The notes under the pieces: generated by a model | The model's input: only the letters and a program-made list of their open reading frames with translations | What the model was told of the DNA's origin: nothing | Database searches by the model: none | Assembly: GCA_026122225.1 (NCBI GenBank) | Contig: JANEZZ010003061.1 | Coordinates: 2,542,001-2,606,000 of the forward strand | Length of the DNA: 64,000 bases | Reading direction: 5' to 3' | Origin: Heloderma charlesbogerti | Taxonomy: Eukaryota > Chordata > Lepidosauria > Squamata > Helodermatidae | Shown here: positions 46,130 through 57,649 of the stretch, piece after piece | How positions within the stretch are numbered: the stretch's first letter is position 1 | How the letters are laid out: each line of letters begins with the position of its first letter | Translations under genes and position numbers: made by a program

Positions 46130-48839
46130 GCCACATAGCCTGCAATGTAATGTGGAAATAATACAATACAAATACATTATTCTATATGAATGTGGCTCTT
46201 TCCCAGCCAACAGAAACGTCTAACTGACCTGAAACGTAACCTGAACATCTAAATTTCAAATAAATGCTGATTCATTACAATTACACTGAGAAACCCAATT
46301 TATATTCTGAACACACATTAACATCTTTCTAGATTCCATACCCTGCCATATAGCAGACAGGTAAGCAATGCAACTACACACAAACATTTAAAAATGCATT
46401 TTCCCAGGAGTGATAGATTGCTAACAGATGCTTATTATCAGTCCAGATTTAAATTACTGTGATCACCATATAAGTATACAGGATAGTGCATATGGAACTG
46501 CTGAGATTTGAGACTAAAATGTAGTCATTCTGTAAATATATTAATTCTTTTCTACATCTGTACATGTTCTATTTGATAGGAAACATTAACTTATTTGCAA
46601 ATAAAATCAACGTACTTCACACACAAATTTTATGTAAGATACACATACATTCATACTGTAAAATGTACAGTGTGAATAGCAACAAAGACACCTATTATTA
46701 GAGGATGCAAATTTTCCAGTAGTTTTCCCATAGTGGTACAGAGATAAAAAATATTGGGGAGACATCTCTGCAGAATAGAGTCCAGCTACATTTGATTTTA
46801 AAATGTTCTGTATGAGTAGCTAAATACACTGTACAAGTCCCATGGAAATGTATGAGATTTGCACAGGACTTACATAGGAATCAGCCACACTGCAGGTTCC
46901 CAAAATGCATCTTTCAAGAGTCTGCACAGGAAGAGATACTGAACACATAGATGGCATTGTCTGACCTAGATACAAACCTGTTACACTGATTCATAGGTCA
47001 TGCAGAGAAAAAAATAGGCCTCCCTTTGCACATTTTTTATCTCCATCGGTCTTGATCAACTCTAAATTTTGGAGTGATATAGAAAAATAGGGTAATACCT
47101 TTGTTAGAACCCAGTAAAACATCACAAGTACTGAGCAAGCTTCCCCAGATTTCTTTTTTCAGTCTGGATGTTAAGTTAACAACAACAACAAACTGGGAGA
47201 CCTGGGAGAAAATGATGCTTGCAGACATGGGGGGAAAGCTCAAGCGTATCTTTGTCAGTTGGTAATGGTCAAAACACCATGAATACTTACCCCAAAAAAA
47301 TCCCATGCAAATTTACTTGAAAGTAGAGCCCACAATGTTCAATGGGGCTTAATTTCTAGAAAATGTGTTTAGGACTGCATTCTTAGATTAGTTTAGACTA
47401 CAGCATGCTAAGTGCAAAATAGGTCTAAGATTGCACCAAACACTAATGGGAGAAGGAAACAATGGACGATCTCCCTTTGAAAACAAGAGATAGCAGTGAT
47501 CTGGATCTCTCTTTAAAAAAAGGCTTCTGAATGCTTGAGGGCTGTTGGTTGGTAGTTGTTCATTCTACTTGCTTTAATACAACTGCTCATTTCAAGGACA
47601 GAATGGTCAACACAGAACTCTGATCTGCTACCTGGAAATACCCGGGGAATCCTCACATAAGGTTGTTGTCCTATCCTTAACAACAATAAGGTTGTTGTCC
47701 TATCCTTATTGCCTTTTAAATCCTCCCAGCTGTTACCTATATCTTTATTGTGTGAACCCAGCCCCTCTGCCAGCAAACCACTTTTACTGCCTTCCTAAAA
47801 GAACATAATCCCTTCAGGTCAGATACAGAAAACCAGAGATTGGTCACAGTCCCTTAATGTGGCCATAACATCAGCAGATAAGAGGAGGAGAGGCAGTCTG
47901 ATGGTGTCAGCTGCATCCTTTTATGCAAATAAATCAACATCAAACCAGAATACCACAATTACATCTTACTTTAGCAATTCCTCTTTAGCCACAAAACTCC
48001 CTTCTTTCTATAGAGAAATGCAGGTGTTTATTTTCACTACAGTTGCTATCCCATCTACTAAAATTAATTCAGGAATGATCTGACCATAAAATAATGTGAA
48101 GCTATGGACAGAGTACAAAGATGAGTGCCATTTTCCTGCCTTCAATATCCTTCTTTGCAGAAGGATTTAAAGGGGGGGGGGACCTAGGTCCATGTCTGGG
48201 GGAAAGGAATCATTCTGACTTTTCAGTTTCAGAGACAAAAATCTCACTGAATAAGTTGTTGGTATCATCATAGACTAAGGGCAGTATCTAAGGACTTTTC
48301 TAGATGAGACTTTTAATGTGCCACTCTACCATGGCTTCTGCTTCCGGATTCTTTGTGGGATTAAGATCAGATCCTCTACACACATTTTTTTCTGGGAGTT
48401 TTCCTTCTCTGCCTTTCTGTATGTTCCACTGCATAACCTCTAGGTGGTGCTGTGGTACAGCGGACTTACACAACTACAGTAGTGTTTCATTCTGCCATTC
48501 CCCAAAATACCGGACTTTCCCCAATAAAAAAAAAAATCCACGAAAATGCTTTGAATGTACGGGAGAGGCCCTGGAAAATGACAATGTTGTCTAAAGCAGC
48601 CACAAATTACTGTGAATTAGGAATCATGAGCACACAATAAATGCCTCAGGTAGAAAAGTTCTAATAGTGCCACTGTGCTCCCGCTAGTTCCGAGTTTGCC
48701 AGTGGGATCCATTGCTTGTGTAACAGAAAGCTAGCAGTTCAAAAAACAATCCCCAGAAACAAGTGGAAATACTTGTTTCCGGATCAGGACAGGTCAGTGG
48801 AGTTTCCTTCTGCGAGTTCTGCCAACCCGTCCCATTCCT
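46130..48839. other. Intergenic stretch; likely KL 3' UTR end
   Basis: A minus-strand AATAAA (TTTATT at 47744-47749) could be a KL polyadenylation signal 2.9 kb after its stop. A 23-bp sequence ('ataaggttgttgtcctatcc' plus TTA) is repeated with a 29-bp period at 47657-47708. A MITE half lies at about 47310-47390. No coding exon was recognised. Confidence 0.35.
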
Positions 48840-49245
48840 AAAATTATTTACTTTATTTCATTTCTATACTGCCCAATAGCCGAAGCTCTCTGGGCGGTTC
48901 ACAAAAATTAAAACCAAATGGCACACAATAAAACAATTTAAATTATATAGAACATTAAAACCACAATATAACAATACAACCACAACAAAACCTAGCAGCA
49001 GCGCAGGAATTTAAAATACAGATTTAAAACAGCAAGCTAAAAGTCTAGAAAGCTAAAATGCTAAAACGCCTGGGAAAATAAAAAGGTCTTCACCTGGCAC
49101 CGAAAGGAATACAATGTAGGTGCCAGGAGAGCCTCACTAGGAAGCTCATTCCACAGCCAGGGTGCCACAGCAGAAAAAGCCCTCGTCCTAGTAGCCACCC
49201 GCCTCACTTCCGTTGGCAGGCGCTCACAGAGAAGAGCATTTCTCT
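48840..49245 (-). mobile_element. L2 LINE 3' end (about 400 bp), antisense
   Basis: The reversed 3' UTR ('tactgcccaatagccgaagc' onward) and the reversed ORF2 end ('aaaaaggtcttcacctggca', 'gaagctcattccacagccag', 'tagtagccacccgcctcact') closely match 24800-25190, so this is a rather young copy of the same family. It lies within the probable KL 3' UTR. Confidence 0.85.
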
Positions 49246-49454
49246 TCTAAAACTAGCATTTCTGTTCATTTCTTGTTATTTTTTAACTGCTAGCTCCCTG
49301 TTGTGCTAGCAGTGTATCCTGCTGGTATGTGGGCAGATTGGATACTGCCCTGAGAGCCCCAGCCTGGACAAAAAAAAACAAAATTATCCTCACAACTTAG
49401 CAGTTAAATATTTATGATCGACCATGTCTATCCAAAAGACAACATACCTCTGTC

Positions 49455-49583
49455 AGGCATGGGGAAATTGTGGCCCTCAAGATGTTGTTGGACTGTAATT
49501 CCCATCAGCCCTAGCCAGCATAATGAAGAATGATGGGAACTGCAGTATGACAATGTCTGGAGTGCCACATGGTGCCCATCCCT
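49455..49583. repeat. Palindromic MITE ('gatgttgttggac' family)
   Basis: 'ttgtggccctcaagatgttg' is mirrored by 'caatgtctggagtgccaca'; the centre is 'cccatcagccctagccagca'. It is the same family as 11084-11222. Confidence 0.7.
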
Positions 49584-50339
49584 GATCTAAGTAAATCGCT
49601 TTGTATCTTCATAAGGATGAACTATCAGCCTTGAGCTAAACAAAAAGGGGTTACACTCAGTGGGCACTGAGTGTGAACCAACTGTTGGGTTGGGGGGGGG
49701 AATGGAAAATGAGGAGTGGGTAAGGAGAATGGAATGGATTTTCCTGAAAGACGTTATGGGTGGCTAGCTGGAACCTGAACATGAGCACTTCACACTATAA
49801 CGTTTTGTTGTAGGCCCCAATAGTAGAAACAATAAGGGACTGATCTTCCCTATCCTCAACAAAAGCCACATCCAGTCTGTTCAATGAGGCCTGAATTAAC
49901 ATTGTGATGCAAATGCACATTTAGAGCTTTTTCTACGAAGTATATATCGTGCGCTCATCATTCCCTTCTCACGGGTTGTTTACAAGTTCTTTAGATGATG
50001 TTGTGATACTCCAGTTTCACTTCTGTGTCTAAAGAGCACTTTTGCTGAGTTTTTTTAGAGCAGGGGGAATGCGGCATTTAATTGTGAAAGCGAAAGAAAA
50101 CACTTTTTTCACTTGTGATTTGTGCCATTCCGCTATACCACAGTGCCACCTAGAGGTTAGTTAGCAGAAAAGCAGGAATGGAAACACTCTTCATGTAAGG
50201 CTCAGATCTCAATTCTGCGACAAACCAAAAGTAGATACAGCTGATTAACAGCGATGTATACAAAAGCTCTTTGATGTACATCTGTACCACCTGCACTTAT
50301 GGACCTCCCTTGGTGGATCAGAGCAATTACTGGAGGGGG

Positions 50340-50500
50340 TGTTAACAACAACAGCTAGCCAAGGGAGCATGGCAACCCTAATTCAGCACCACAAACATGA
50401 TTGAACACACAGGGATTCAAACCCAGGCTTTTAAGAATTAAACACTCAAAGCCTTCTGCGGGAATGGACAAATCAGTCAGTTTCGTAAACCAAAAGTGCA
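50340..50500 (-). repeat. Possible tRNA-derived SINE, antisense, in KL 3' UTR
   Basis: 'ggcaaccctaattcagcacc', 'acacacagggattcaaaccc' and 'ttaaacactcaaagccttct' recur at 52430-52560 with about one change per six bases. The complement of 'gggattcaaaccc' fits a B box (GGTTTGAATCC). No A box was recognised, so the SINE reading is tentative, but the pair is certainly a dispersed repeat. Confidence 0.6.
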
Positions 50501-50620
50501 CATACCAAGACAACTCACACAAACTCCATGGATACAATTCATTTTCATTTTTAGTACTCCACAGCATCAGGCAGCATAAATACTTTTCTAGTGCAACAGC
50601 GATCATAGCCTCATGTATAA

Positions 50621-51015
50621 TTACTTCCGAGCTCCCCCAAGTAATGCAGGTGAAGGGCAGCAAGCAACAGGAAAGCTGTGTTTATGCTTTCTATCAATCT
50701 TCTTGGAGTAGTAAGTGATCAGAAATATAGTAACAATGAAAGCAAACAATATAAAAGCTATAAAAGCCAGCAAAGATCTTCTGGGTTGGAAAAAGTCACA
50801 TTCTGGACAGAGAGAAAGCTCTTTTGAACAATGCAATCGAGAGGTTTCCGGTCCATGGAAGGTGCTATTGTCAATTATCTGTCTATAATGCATCATGGAA
50901 GGCTTTGGCTCGTATTGGTTTATCACATAACGATACAGGCCGTACCTAGAATCACCCCTATCGCTGAAAGAATAGATGAAGTAACCACGGAGGTTAACAT
51001 TATCCAAGGTGTAGG
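50621..51015 (-). CDS. KL: KL (alpha-Klotho) terminal coding exon: end of KL2, transmembrane helix, tail
   Basis: This exon supplies the last 395 nt of KL, whose membrane form is the co-receptor that lets FGF23 signal through FGFR1c in kidney and parathyroid. It encodes (A)YTLDNVNLRGYFIYSFSDRG, LYRYVINQYEPKPSMMHYRQ (end of the GH1-like KL2 barrel), a Cys-containing juxtamembrane part (CSKELSLCPECDFF), a hydrophobic helix LLAFIAFILFAFIVTIFLIT and a basic stop-transfer YYSKK. The acceptor on the minus strand is TTTTGCAG before 51015. The stop is TAA at 50623-50621. The cytoplasmic tail (about 27 residues from KK) is longer than the roughly 10 residues I recall for human KL. Confidence 0.96.
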
Positions 51016-51322
51016 CTGCAAAATAGAGCACAAAAAGAAAGAAAAACAAGTTAGTCGGTGTTTATTTTAACACCAGTCCTCTACCAGTATGTGTTCCTTC
51101 AACCCTAGGTTTGTATTCATTCCTACTAACAAAGAAAGCATATCAGTCGTAAAACTCTATTGCCATTGCAAACTATTCATCAACAGGTGAACATTTATGA
51201 GCAAATGAAATGCCTTAGAGCAGGAGTGGGAAGACTGCAGACTTGAGGGATCTAAGTTGCTTCTTTGTAGAACTCCGAGAATCAGCAACAGGAGCCTGGT
51301 GCAAAAGAAAAACACCGAAGCC

Positions 51323-51698
51323 TAGGGATGTACGGACTGTGTAAAATCCGCTCCGTCTGTGTTTCGCAGATTGTCAGGCGCCTTTTATTCTGTCATCTGC
51401 CCACAGACGGATCCGAATTTTTTTTTTTTGGCCTGCAGAAAAGTACGGAAATAATTATGTAAGTATTTACACAAGTATTTACATAATTTAATAAAGTACA
51501 TAACATTTAGTGCATTGCCCCCCATTCCATTCAACGTTTCCTCAGCAGAAACGTACGTATTTTTCTACGGATTTCTTTGTGTAAATTTCGGGAAAGTAAA
51601 AAAAAAATCAAAAGTCTACGGACTCCGCACGGCCTCAGGTTGGATTCTTAGAAATCCAAGCTCATTTTAATGCATCTCGAATTTTTCCAGCATCCCTA
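51323..51698 (+). mobile_element. Non-autonomous hAT-type element (TAGGGATGTACGG ends)
   Basis: It begins TAGGGATGTACGGACTGTGT and ends TTTTTCCAGCATCCCTA, giving an 8-bp perfect terminal repeat (TAGGGATG). The flanking 8-mers (CCGAAGCC/CCGACATG) only partly agree. An inner palindrome 'gtaagtatttacacaagtat' with 'ttacataattt' is reminiscent of the hairpins in 60602-63155. 'gtgtttcgcagatt' matches 'gtgttttgcagatt' in 28701-29027, so the two are relatives. Confidence 0.75.
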
Positions 51699-52389
51699 CC
51701 GACATGATTACAGAATCCCTGGAAGCGCGTACAGCTGAATGCACTTACAAAGCCCTTTACAGACCTTCACGTTCAACATGCAAAGGCCTAACTGGTAGCC
51801 AGCTATGCAGGGACATTGGGGTAGGGCTTATGCGCACGCCCACAGCCCCATCCACACTTTCACCCTACACGCAAGCAGGCAGACACCTGCATAGGGCTTC
51901 AGAATTAAAGAGTCCTAAACCCAGGAATTTAAGTGCCAGTCCTTCACAAAAACCCACTCCTGGTTACTCTAGGTTTTCTTCATTTCAGCAGTATGCTTTG
52001 TTTCAGCATGGGGGGGGGGTTGTCTTTTCTGTTCCTATTGTTAAACAGTTGACGGTCAGAAATCCTTGGCGACTGACTGCAAATCACCCCAAAATCTACC
52101 AATAGATCCAGTTCTACCTTCTACCCACCTGGGATCTAGAGCAACAATAGTCACAACACTGATGGAACTAGTCCAGTACTGTGTACTCTGATAAGGGACA
52201 GATTAATATCTCAGTTTTGCTTTCTCCCATATTTGCATTTTTAAAATCTTAAAATCATTTTGTCCTATTTATGAAGTTATTTGTGAATTTTAGTAAATCC
52301 TTATAAAAAATTAACCAAACCAAATCCTCATCCATCTGCACCGCCCAATTCAATCGGCAGAGCTATTCCCAGCATTGAGAAGACTATGT

Positions 52390-52580
52390 CATACCTGCCT
52401 TTCATGTAGCTGTTAAAGATGGGGAGACTGTCAGAAAAAAGAGGTGGCAACCCCAATTCAGCACTACCAAAATTGCTGAACACACAGGGAGTCAAACCCA
52501 GATTTTTAAGAACTAAACACTCAAAGCCTTCTGCCTGGATGGACAAATTGGTCAGCTTCGCTCTCTCCCACATTTGCTTT
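52390..52580 (-). repeat. Dispersed repeat, same family as 50340-50500
   Basis: 'ggcaaccccaattcagcact', 'acacacagggagtcaaaccc' and 'actaaacactcaaagccttc' match the KL 3' UTR copy. It is probably a tRNA-derived SINE in antisense. Confidence 0.6.
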
Positions 52581-52694
52581 TTTAAAATCTCAACCTATTT
52601 CCAATCCATTTATGAAGAAATTTACCAACCTTGGAAAATTCTTATCAAAAATGAACTGAACAAAATTCTCAACCATCTCTAACTCTGACAGGCA

Positions 52695-52792
52695 GCAGAT
52701 CTCCAGCATTTTAAAAGTGGAGATATGAGGGATTGAACCTGAAACCTTCTACATGCAAAGCATGTGCTCTACCACTGAGCTATGGATGTTCT
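52695..52792 (-). mobile_element. tRNA-Ala-derived SINE head, antisense
   Basis: The complement contains A box TAGCTCAGTGG, anticodon arm 'catgctttgcatg' and B box GGTTCAATCCC. The 3' body is truncated. It lacks acceptor-stem pairing and a terminator, so it is not a tRNA gene. Confidence 0.8.
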
Positions 52793-52834
52793 GTTGACTA
52801 AAGAGCATGCACCCTTTAAGTTACTTGCACCCTT

Positions 52835-52957
52835 AAGAGCACAATTCTATTCATGTTTAGACAGAAAAAACCTCTATAGTTTCCAGCATGGCTGGCTGGG
52901 ACATGCTGAGAATTGTAGGGCTTTTTCTGCCTAAATATGCATAGGATTGCCCCTTAA
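52835..52957. repeat. Palindromic MITE ('acatgcataggattg' family)
   Basis: 'gcacaattctattcatgttt' with 'agacagaaaaaacc' is mirrored by 'ctttttctgcctaaatatgc' and 'ataggattgccc'. The centre is 'ccagcatggctggctgggac'. Confidence 0.75.
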
Positions 52958-54159
52958 GTACATGTTGACTTAAGTGACATCATGTACCCTTAAGTGCATG
53001 CAACTGCACCCCTTACTGGCACTGTAATGCCACTGAAATCTTTATCTGAAGTTTTAAGAGGAGAAGGTGGAGATAGTTGCTTATTTATTTGTTAACATAT
53101 TAATACCCCACTTTAGGGCCCTGGTGTTTTATTGGTTTACAATAAAACACAATAAACATTAATAAAACCAAGTTAAAACAGAGGAAATCCAATAAAAAGA
53201 GATAAACATTTCAAAACAATATGAGCATTAGTATTTAGTAATACTATAATCCATATACCTTATCATGTTCAATTTATGATGTTCTCATCAGAGGCATTAA
53301 ATCTGTTCACCTGTCTGTCTCTGTCAGACATATATGTACAACAACGCCTTTCAAAGATTATTGGGAACTAATGGCTTCCATGACGTCACTGTTGTGAGGA
53401 GGTCAGGGGGAAAGGCATCTGCTTAACCATATATACTCTGCAGTTGAGTAAGATTAGGACCTACTAGTAGAGACGTGAAACAAAATATTGCCACGGATCC
53501 ACAGTCCCTAACAGGACTGCTCATGTTCAGAGCTCCAGCCACCCTGAAAAGTGCTGTTTGTGGCTCACAGATGGGACAAAGGGATTTCTAGAGGATGGCA
53601 AAAACAAAGAACACCTTTTTCTTTCTTACTTTACTGATACCTTTGCCCACTGTGCTATACAATGCTGAAGGGCTGGGGTTTGGCCTTGCTGCCACCCCAA
53701 CACAGAATGCTTTCTTCCTATATAGCAGGGTGGAAGATTTCCAGAGGTCATGAAACCCTCCCTGTAGAGTGCAGGGAAGGGATTTTTTTAATCTCATGGT
53801 ATGCATTCCCCAATCCTAATCTCTCCGAGAAGCCAACTACACAGAACAAACAGGCCAGTTGCTCTGCAGATGATGATGATGGAGGACACAAGTCTGACAT
53901 CAGAAATGAGGGGGCATTCCAACCTCCCAGGACACTTTCTCAGTGACCTGAAGGTGGCCATTCTTGAACAAAGGAACTTCAAAAACAGATTTCAACATAA
54001 AAAGCTGAGGTACAATTCATTAAGAAGTTCAATAAAATGTTGCAGCACAACCCCAGCCATAACAGGAACATTCCTGTTAAAATTTCTAGCTCCCTGTGCC
54101 TACTTTTATGTAAAAATAAAAACTGCAAGAGGTTTAATCTCAGGTCTCCTGCATCAGAA

Positions 54160-54705
54160 GACGTTGACTTCTTGGGAGGAGAGCAATGACAAATCTTGAT
54201 AAAATAGTGAAGAGCAGAGACATCACACTGACAACAAAGGTCCGCATAGTTAAAGCAATCGTATTCCCCGTAGTAACCTATGGTTGCGAGAGCTGGACCA
54301 TGAGGAAGGCTGAGTGAAGGAAGATAGATGCTTTTGAACTGTGGTGCTGGAGGAAAATTCTGAGAGTGCCTTGGACTGCAAGAAGATCAAACCGGTCCAT
54401 ACTCCAGGGAATAAAGCCAGACTGCTCACTTGAGGGAAGGATATTAAAGGCAAAACTGAAGTACTTTGGCCACGTAATGAGAAGACAGGATACCCTGGAG
54501 AAGATGCTGATACTAGGGAAAGTGGAAGGCAAAAGGAAGAGGGGCCGACCAAGGGCAAGATGGATGGATGATATTCTGGAGGTGACGGACTCGACCTTGG
54601 GGGAGCTGGGGGTGGCGACAGCCGACAGGAAGCTCTGGCGTGGGCTGGTCCATGAAGTCACAAAGAGTCGGAAGCGACTGACCGAATAAACAACAACAAC
54701 TCCTG
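54160..54705 (+). mobile_element. BovB/RTE-like LINE 3' fragment, divergent copy
   Basis: Translation gives LDKIVKSRDITLTTKVR, VFPVVTYGCESWTMRKAE, then a TGA stop, then RKIDAFELWCWRKILRVPWT, YFGHVMRRQDTLEKMLILGK, RGRPRARWMDDILE and VTKSRKRLTE, ending in AACAACAAC. This is the same RTE end domain as 23600-24115. The changed tail (GRPRARWMDDILEV against GRQRMRWLDSITDA) indicates a separate RTE lineage or a much older copy. One in-frame stop was noted. Confidence 0.85.
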
Positions 54706-55059
54706 CATCTCATCTGGTCTGGCCCTAAGTCTCTTCTTCATCACAAGGAAACAGGCACTGCAAAATGGCCAACCCTTCCTACCCCTTATTATTTTGTAAT
54801 AATACCCTACTTTCTCTTTGATTAGGGGGAAAAAAAACCTGTTCAGTGGCTATCTAGGGGAACCAATTGCAACAGGATGTGGTTTGTCAGCATCAGAAGA
54901 CAGAAAGATATTGCATTTCCAGCACTGCATGTACTTTTGCCTTTCTGGAAACAAAAAAGGGTGACAGACAGACAGAGGGGAAGATGGTAGTGTAACGGAT
55001 GTCAGGAGGGCACTAGGCCAAATAGGATGTGGGTAAGCACACGTACTATATAGTGTATT

Positions 55060-55260
55060 TTTTTTAAATTACATTTATATCCCGCCTTTTTTCCACCTAA
55101 AGAAACCCAAGGCAGTGTACATAATCCTCCTTCTCCTCCATTTTACCCTCACAACAACAACTCTGTGAGGTGGGTTGGGCTGAGAGTCTGTGACTGGCCC
55201 AAAGTCACCCAGTGAGGTTCCATATTTGCTCCTGGTGCCAAAATGTATTAATCTATCCAC
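55060..55260 (-). mobile_element. MIR-like CORE-SINE, antisense
   Basis: The complement reads as the 3' part of the element at 11690-11930. 'gtgaggtgggttgggctgag' and 'gactggcccaaagtcaccca' are the reversed CORE, and 'ttatatcccgccttttttcc' is the reversed tail. Confidence 0.65.
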
Positions 55261-55329
55261 GATAAGAGGCAGCTGTTGCCCTTACCCCGACTTTGTGAAA
55301 ACTGGATTTTCAATTAGTTCATTATCTGA

Positions 55330-55930
55330 AAACCACAGTTGCTCTTTGTCACCTACCTCCAAGGATCCAGTCAATACCCTTGAATGTTGCCTGGGTTCAA
55401 TAATGAGCTTGATGAGGATGAACAAGCTAAGATTAAATCCAAATAAGAGGGAGGTGCTGTTGGTCAGCAGAAAGCTCAGGTTGGGAATTCGGATTCAACC
55501 CATTCTGGAAACGGTTGTGCTCCTCCTTCCTACACTGTCCCTGGATTTTCATGTGGCAGCAGTGGCAAGGAGTGCATTTGCCCAACGCTGTTTAGTGTGC
55601 CAGATGCGACTGTTCCGGGAACTGTCTGCGAGTCTGGCAACAGTTAGCTATGCCTTGGTTATATCACAGTTGGACTATTGCAATGTGCTCAACATACAGC
55701 TATCCTTAAAGAGTGTCCAGATGCCTCCTCCATTAGTGCAAAATGCAGCAGTTAGGCTGCTAACTGGTGCATGCTATTGTGATCATATCACCCTTAGATT
55801 AAAATGTCTGCTGGGGCTGCCAGTTGTTTTCCAGGCTCAATTCAAAGTGCTGGTCTTAACCTTTAAAGATTAAATGGTTTAGGGCCTGGCTATCTGATGG
55901 ACCGCCAGTCTCATTACGAACCTGCTTATC
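55330..55930 (+). mobile_element. L2-type LINE fragment, RT C-terminal region
   Basis: The 55190-55873 frame contains KLRLNPNKREVLLVS, SQLDYCNVLNIQLSLK and FQAQFKVLVLTFKD, parallel to KLKLNSDKVEVLLVG, SRLDYCNALYVGLPLK and FRARFKVLVLTFKA of the L2 at 24200-24690. It is an old copy, truncated at both ends; the homology fades after about 55930. Confidence 0.75.
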
Positions 55931-56489
55931 AAGATCTGCCGGAAAGGCACGTTCACAGAGACTTGTTGCCCAGACACGTGTCAAACAGTAATGGTGCTAG
56001 TAAAAGTTCATTCTGGGCAGCACCCCATGACTCCCCTGCCCCTACAAACCCTGTGACTCCCCCCATGACTGTTTCTAATGAATCTACTCTGCCAGCACAA
56101 CACAATTGTGCTGCTGCTGCCAGATGCTTCACCAGCCAGCTGCAGTCTCTGACGTAAGCCAGGCTGTACTTCGTTTCTCAAACTGTGCGTGTGCACTTAT
56201 GGAAGCTAAAATGGCTGATATCCCAGAGGGCGCTGTGGGAAGGTTCCCCCACAGGATCAAAGGCACCGGCAGCGCACCGTGCAGCTTACTGAGAGGAGGG
56301 CCCCTGCCTTCACCAGTGCTTTGTAATGGGCATCAATGCTGGGCACCCAGGACAAGGCAACTACATCCACATGACATGACCACACTTGGCCAGTCAGAGC
56401 ATCCGGAGGGAGGCAGGCAGGCAGGCAGGGGGGAAACTTGTGCAGTTGCTGGCTGAGATCTTGCCTCACCGTGTGGAGGGATTGAGAGA

Positions 56490-57180
56490 GGGGAGTGAGC
56501 TACCAACCTTGAAGAAACAGCTGAGATTTACTTTATTTCTGAATGGGAGAAAAGAAAGAGAGAGAGGAAGGAGAGAAGCACAGCAGCACAGTGTGGCATG
56601 TGTCCCTGCTGTTTTAGATTTTTATATTAGCAGCAGATGCAGATCTGAGTTGATTTTTTTATTTTAGCACCTGATTTGTGAAAACCCAACAAGGGGGACT
56701 CAGGAGCCAGTGAGGCACAACAACCTGCTAGGGACTAAATGGATTTTTTATTGTGCGGGGAGAGGAGAAAGTCAAGGGGGGTTGCCTTGCTTTGATCATG
56801 GTCACTTGCCTGCTAAGGAGCTAGTGACCAAGCCCAGTGACCAACCTTGAAGAGAGCAGCTGAGATTTACTTTATTTTTTGAAGAGAAGCGGGTGAGGGA
56901 CAAAGAGAGAGAGAAAGAGAAGTGTAACATGTGTGTCCCTGCTGTCTTTTATTTTTACTTGAGCAGCAGCTGTTGAGCTGAGCTGTTTTTTTAACAGCTG
57001 GTTTTATTTTATTTTTGAAGATGAGAAAGGGGGAGAGAGAGAGAGCTCAGTGTGTGTGATCTCTTTGTGAAAACCAAAAACATGAAGGACTCAGGAACTA
57101 GCCAGGCACAACAATCTCGTAGAGTTTTCACGGATTTTTTCACGGATTTTTTTTATTGAGGGGGAAGGAAGATGGGGAAA
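56490..57180 (+). repeat. Imperfect tandem repeat, unit about 340-390 bp, possibly LINE 5' UTR monomers
   Basis: 'accaaccttgaagaaacagc' followed by 'tgagatttactttattt' (56502) recurs at 56840. 'tgtgaaaacccaacaagggg' followed by 'gactcagga' (56677) recurs, altered, at 57066, and 'ggcacaacaa' follows in both. A third partial start is near 56991. GAGA-rich segments separate the units. Lying upstream of a short ATG frame (57301) and a LINE 3' remnant (57780-58083), it could be the 5' UTR of an internally deleted LINE. Confidence 0.6.
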
Positions 57181-57300
57181 GGGAGCTTGCTTTGCTATGA
57201 TGTGCTGTGTTAAGGTTGTTTATTGTTGTTGTTAAAGAGACGTATTAAGTCTCTGGTTCTGTGTGTGTGTGTGGGCCTGGGGGCGGTCTGTACCTAAATC

Positions 57301-57408
57301 ATGGCTGTGGAAGTTAATCAACTTGATGAAAATGCTTCAAGTTTGATTAAGTTGGCGTGGTTGGAGAGAGAAAAGAATTATGCTGCATCTTGCTTCCAGG
57401 ATAATTAG
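57301..57408 (+). pseudogene. Short open frame (35 codons), possible start of a LINE ORF1
   Basis: ATG opens MAVEVNQLDENASSLIKLAW and continues LEREKNYAASCFQDN to a TAG stop. I do not recognise the peptide. Its charged, helix-prone composition, the tandem monomers upstream and the LINE remnant downstream suggest a truncated ORF1. It could equally be chance. Confidence 0.25.
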
Positions 57409-57649
57409 ACAGACAGAAATTATTTACAGCTGGTTTGCAGAGTGATCTTCATTCACCATGAGTTTGACTTGTTTAAAGGAAGGCTTTTGGCCTGCAAGTG
57501 ATTCTATAGAGTTTTTTAACAGTGTAATCCTATATGACTACACAAAAGTAAGCCCCATTGAGTTCAATGTGACTTACTCCTAAGTAAGGGGATATAGGAT
57601 TGCAGTCTAAGAAATTTCTGGCCCGTTTGCTTCTAAAAAACAAATATTT

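Noticed and set aside
47744..47749. Firm KL polyadenylation site
   Set aside because: AATAAA on the minus strand is present, but the downstream GT-rich signal is weak and other hexamers exist; kept only as a possibility.
50831..51070. Plus-strand frame opposite the KL last exon
   Set aside because: It is a shadow of the KL coding sequence on the other strand.
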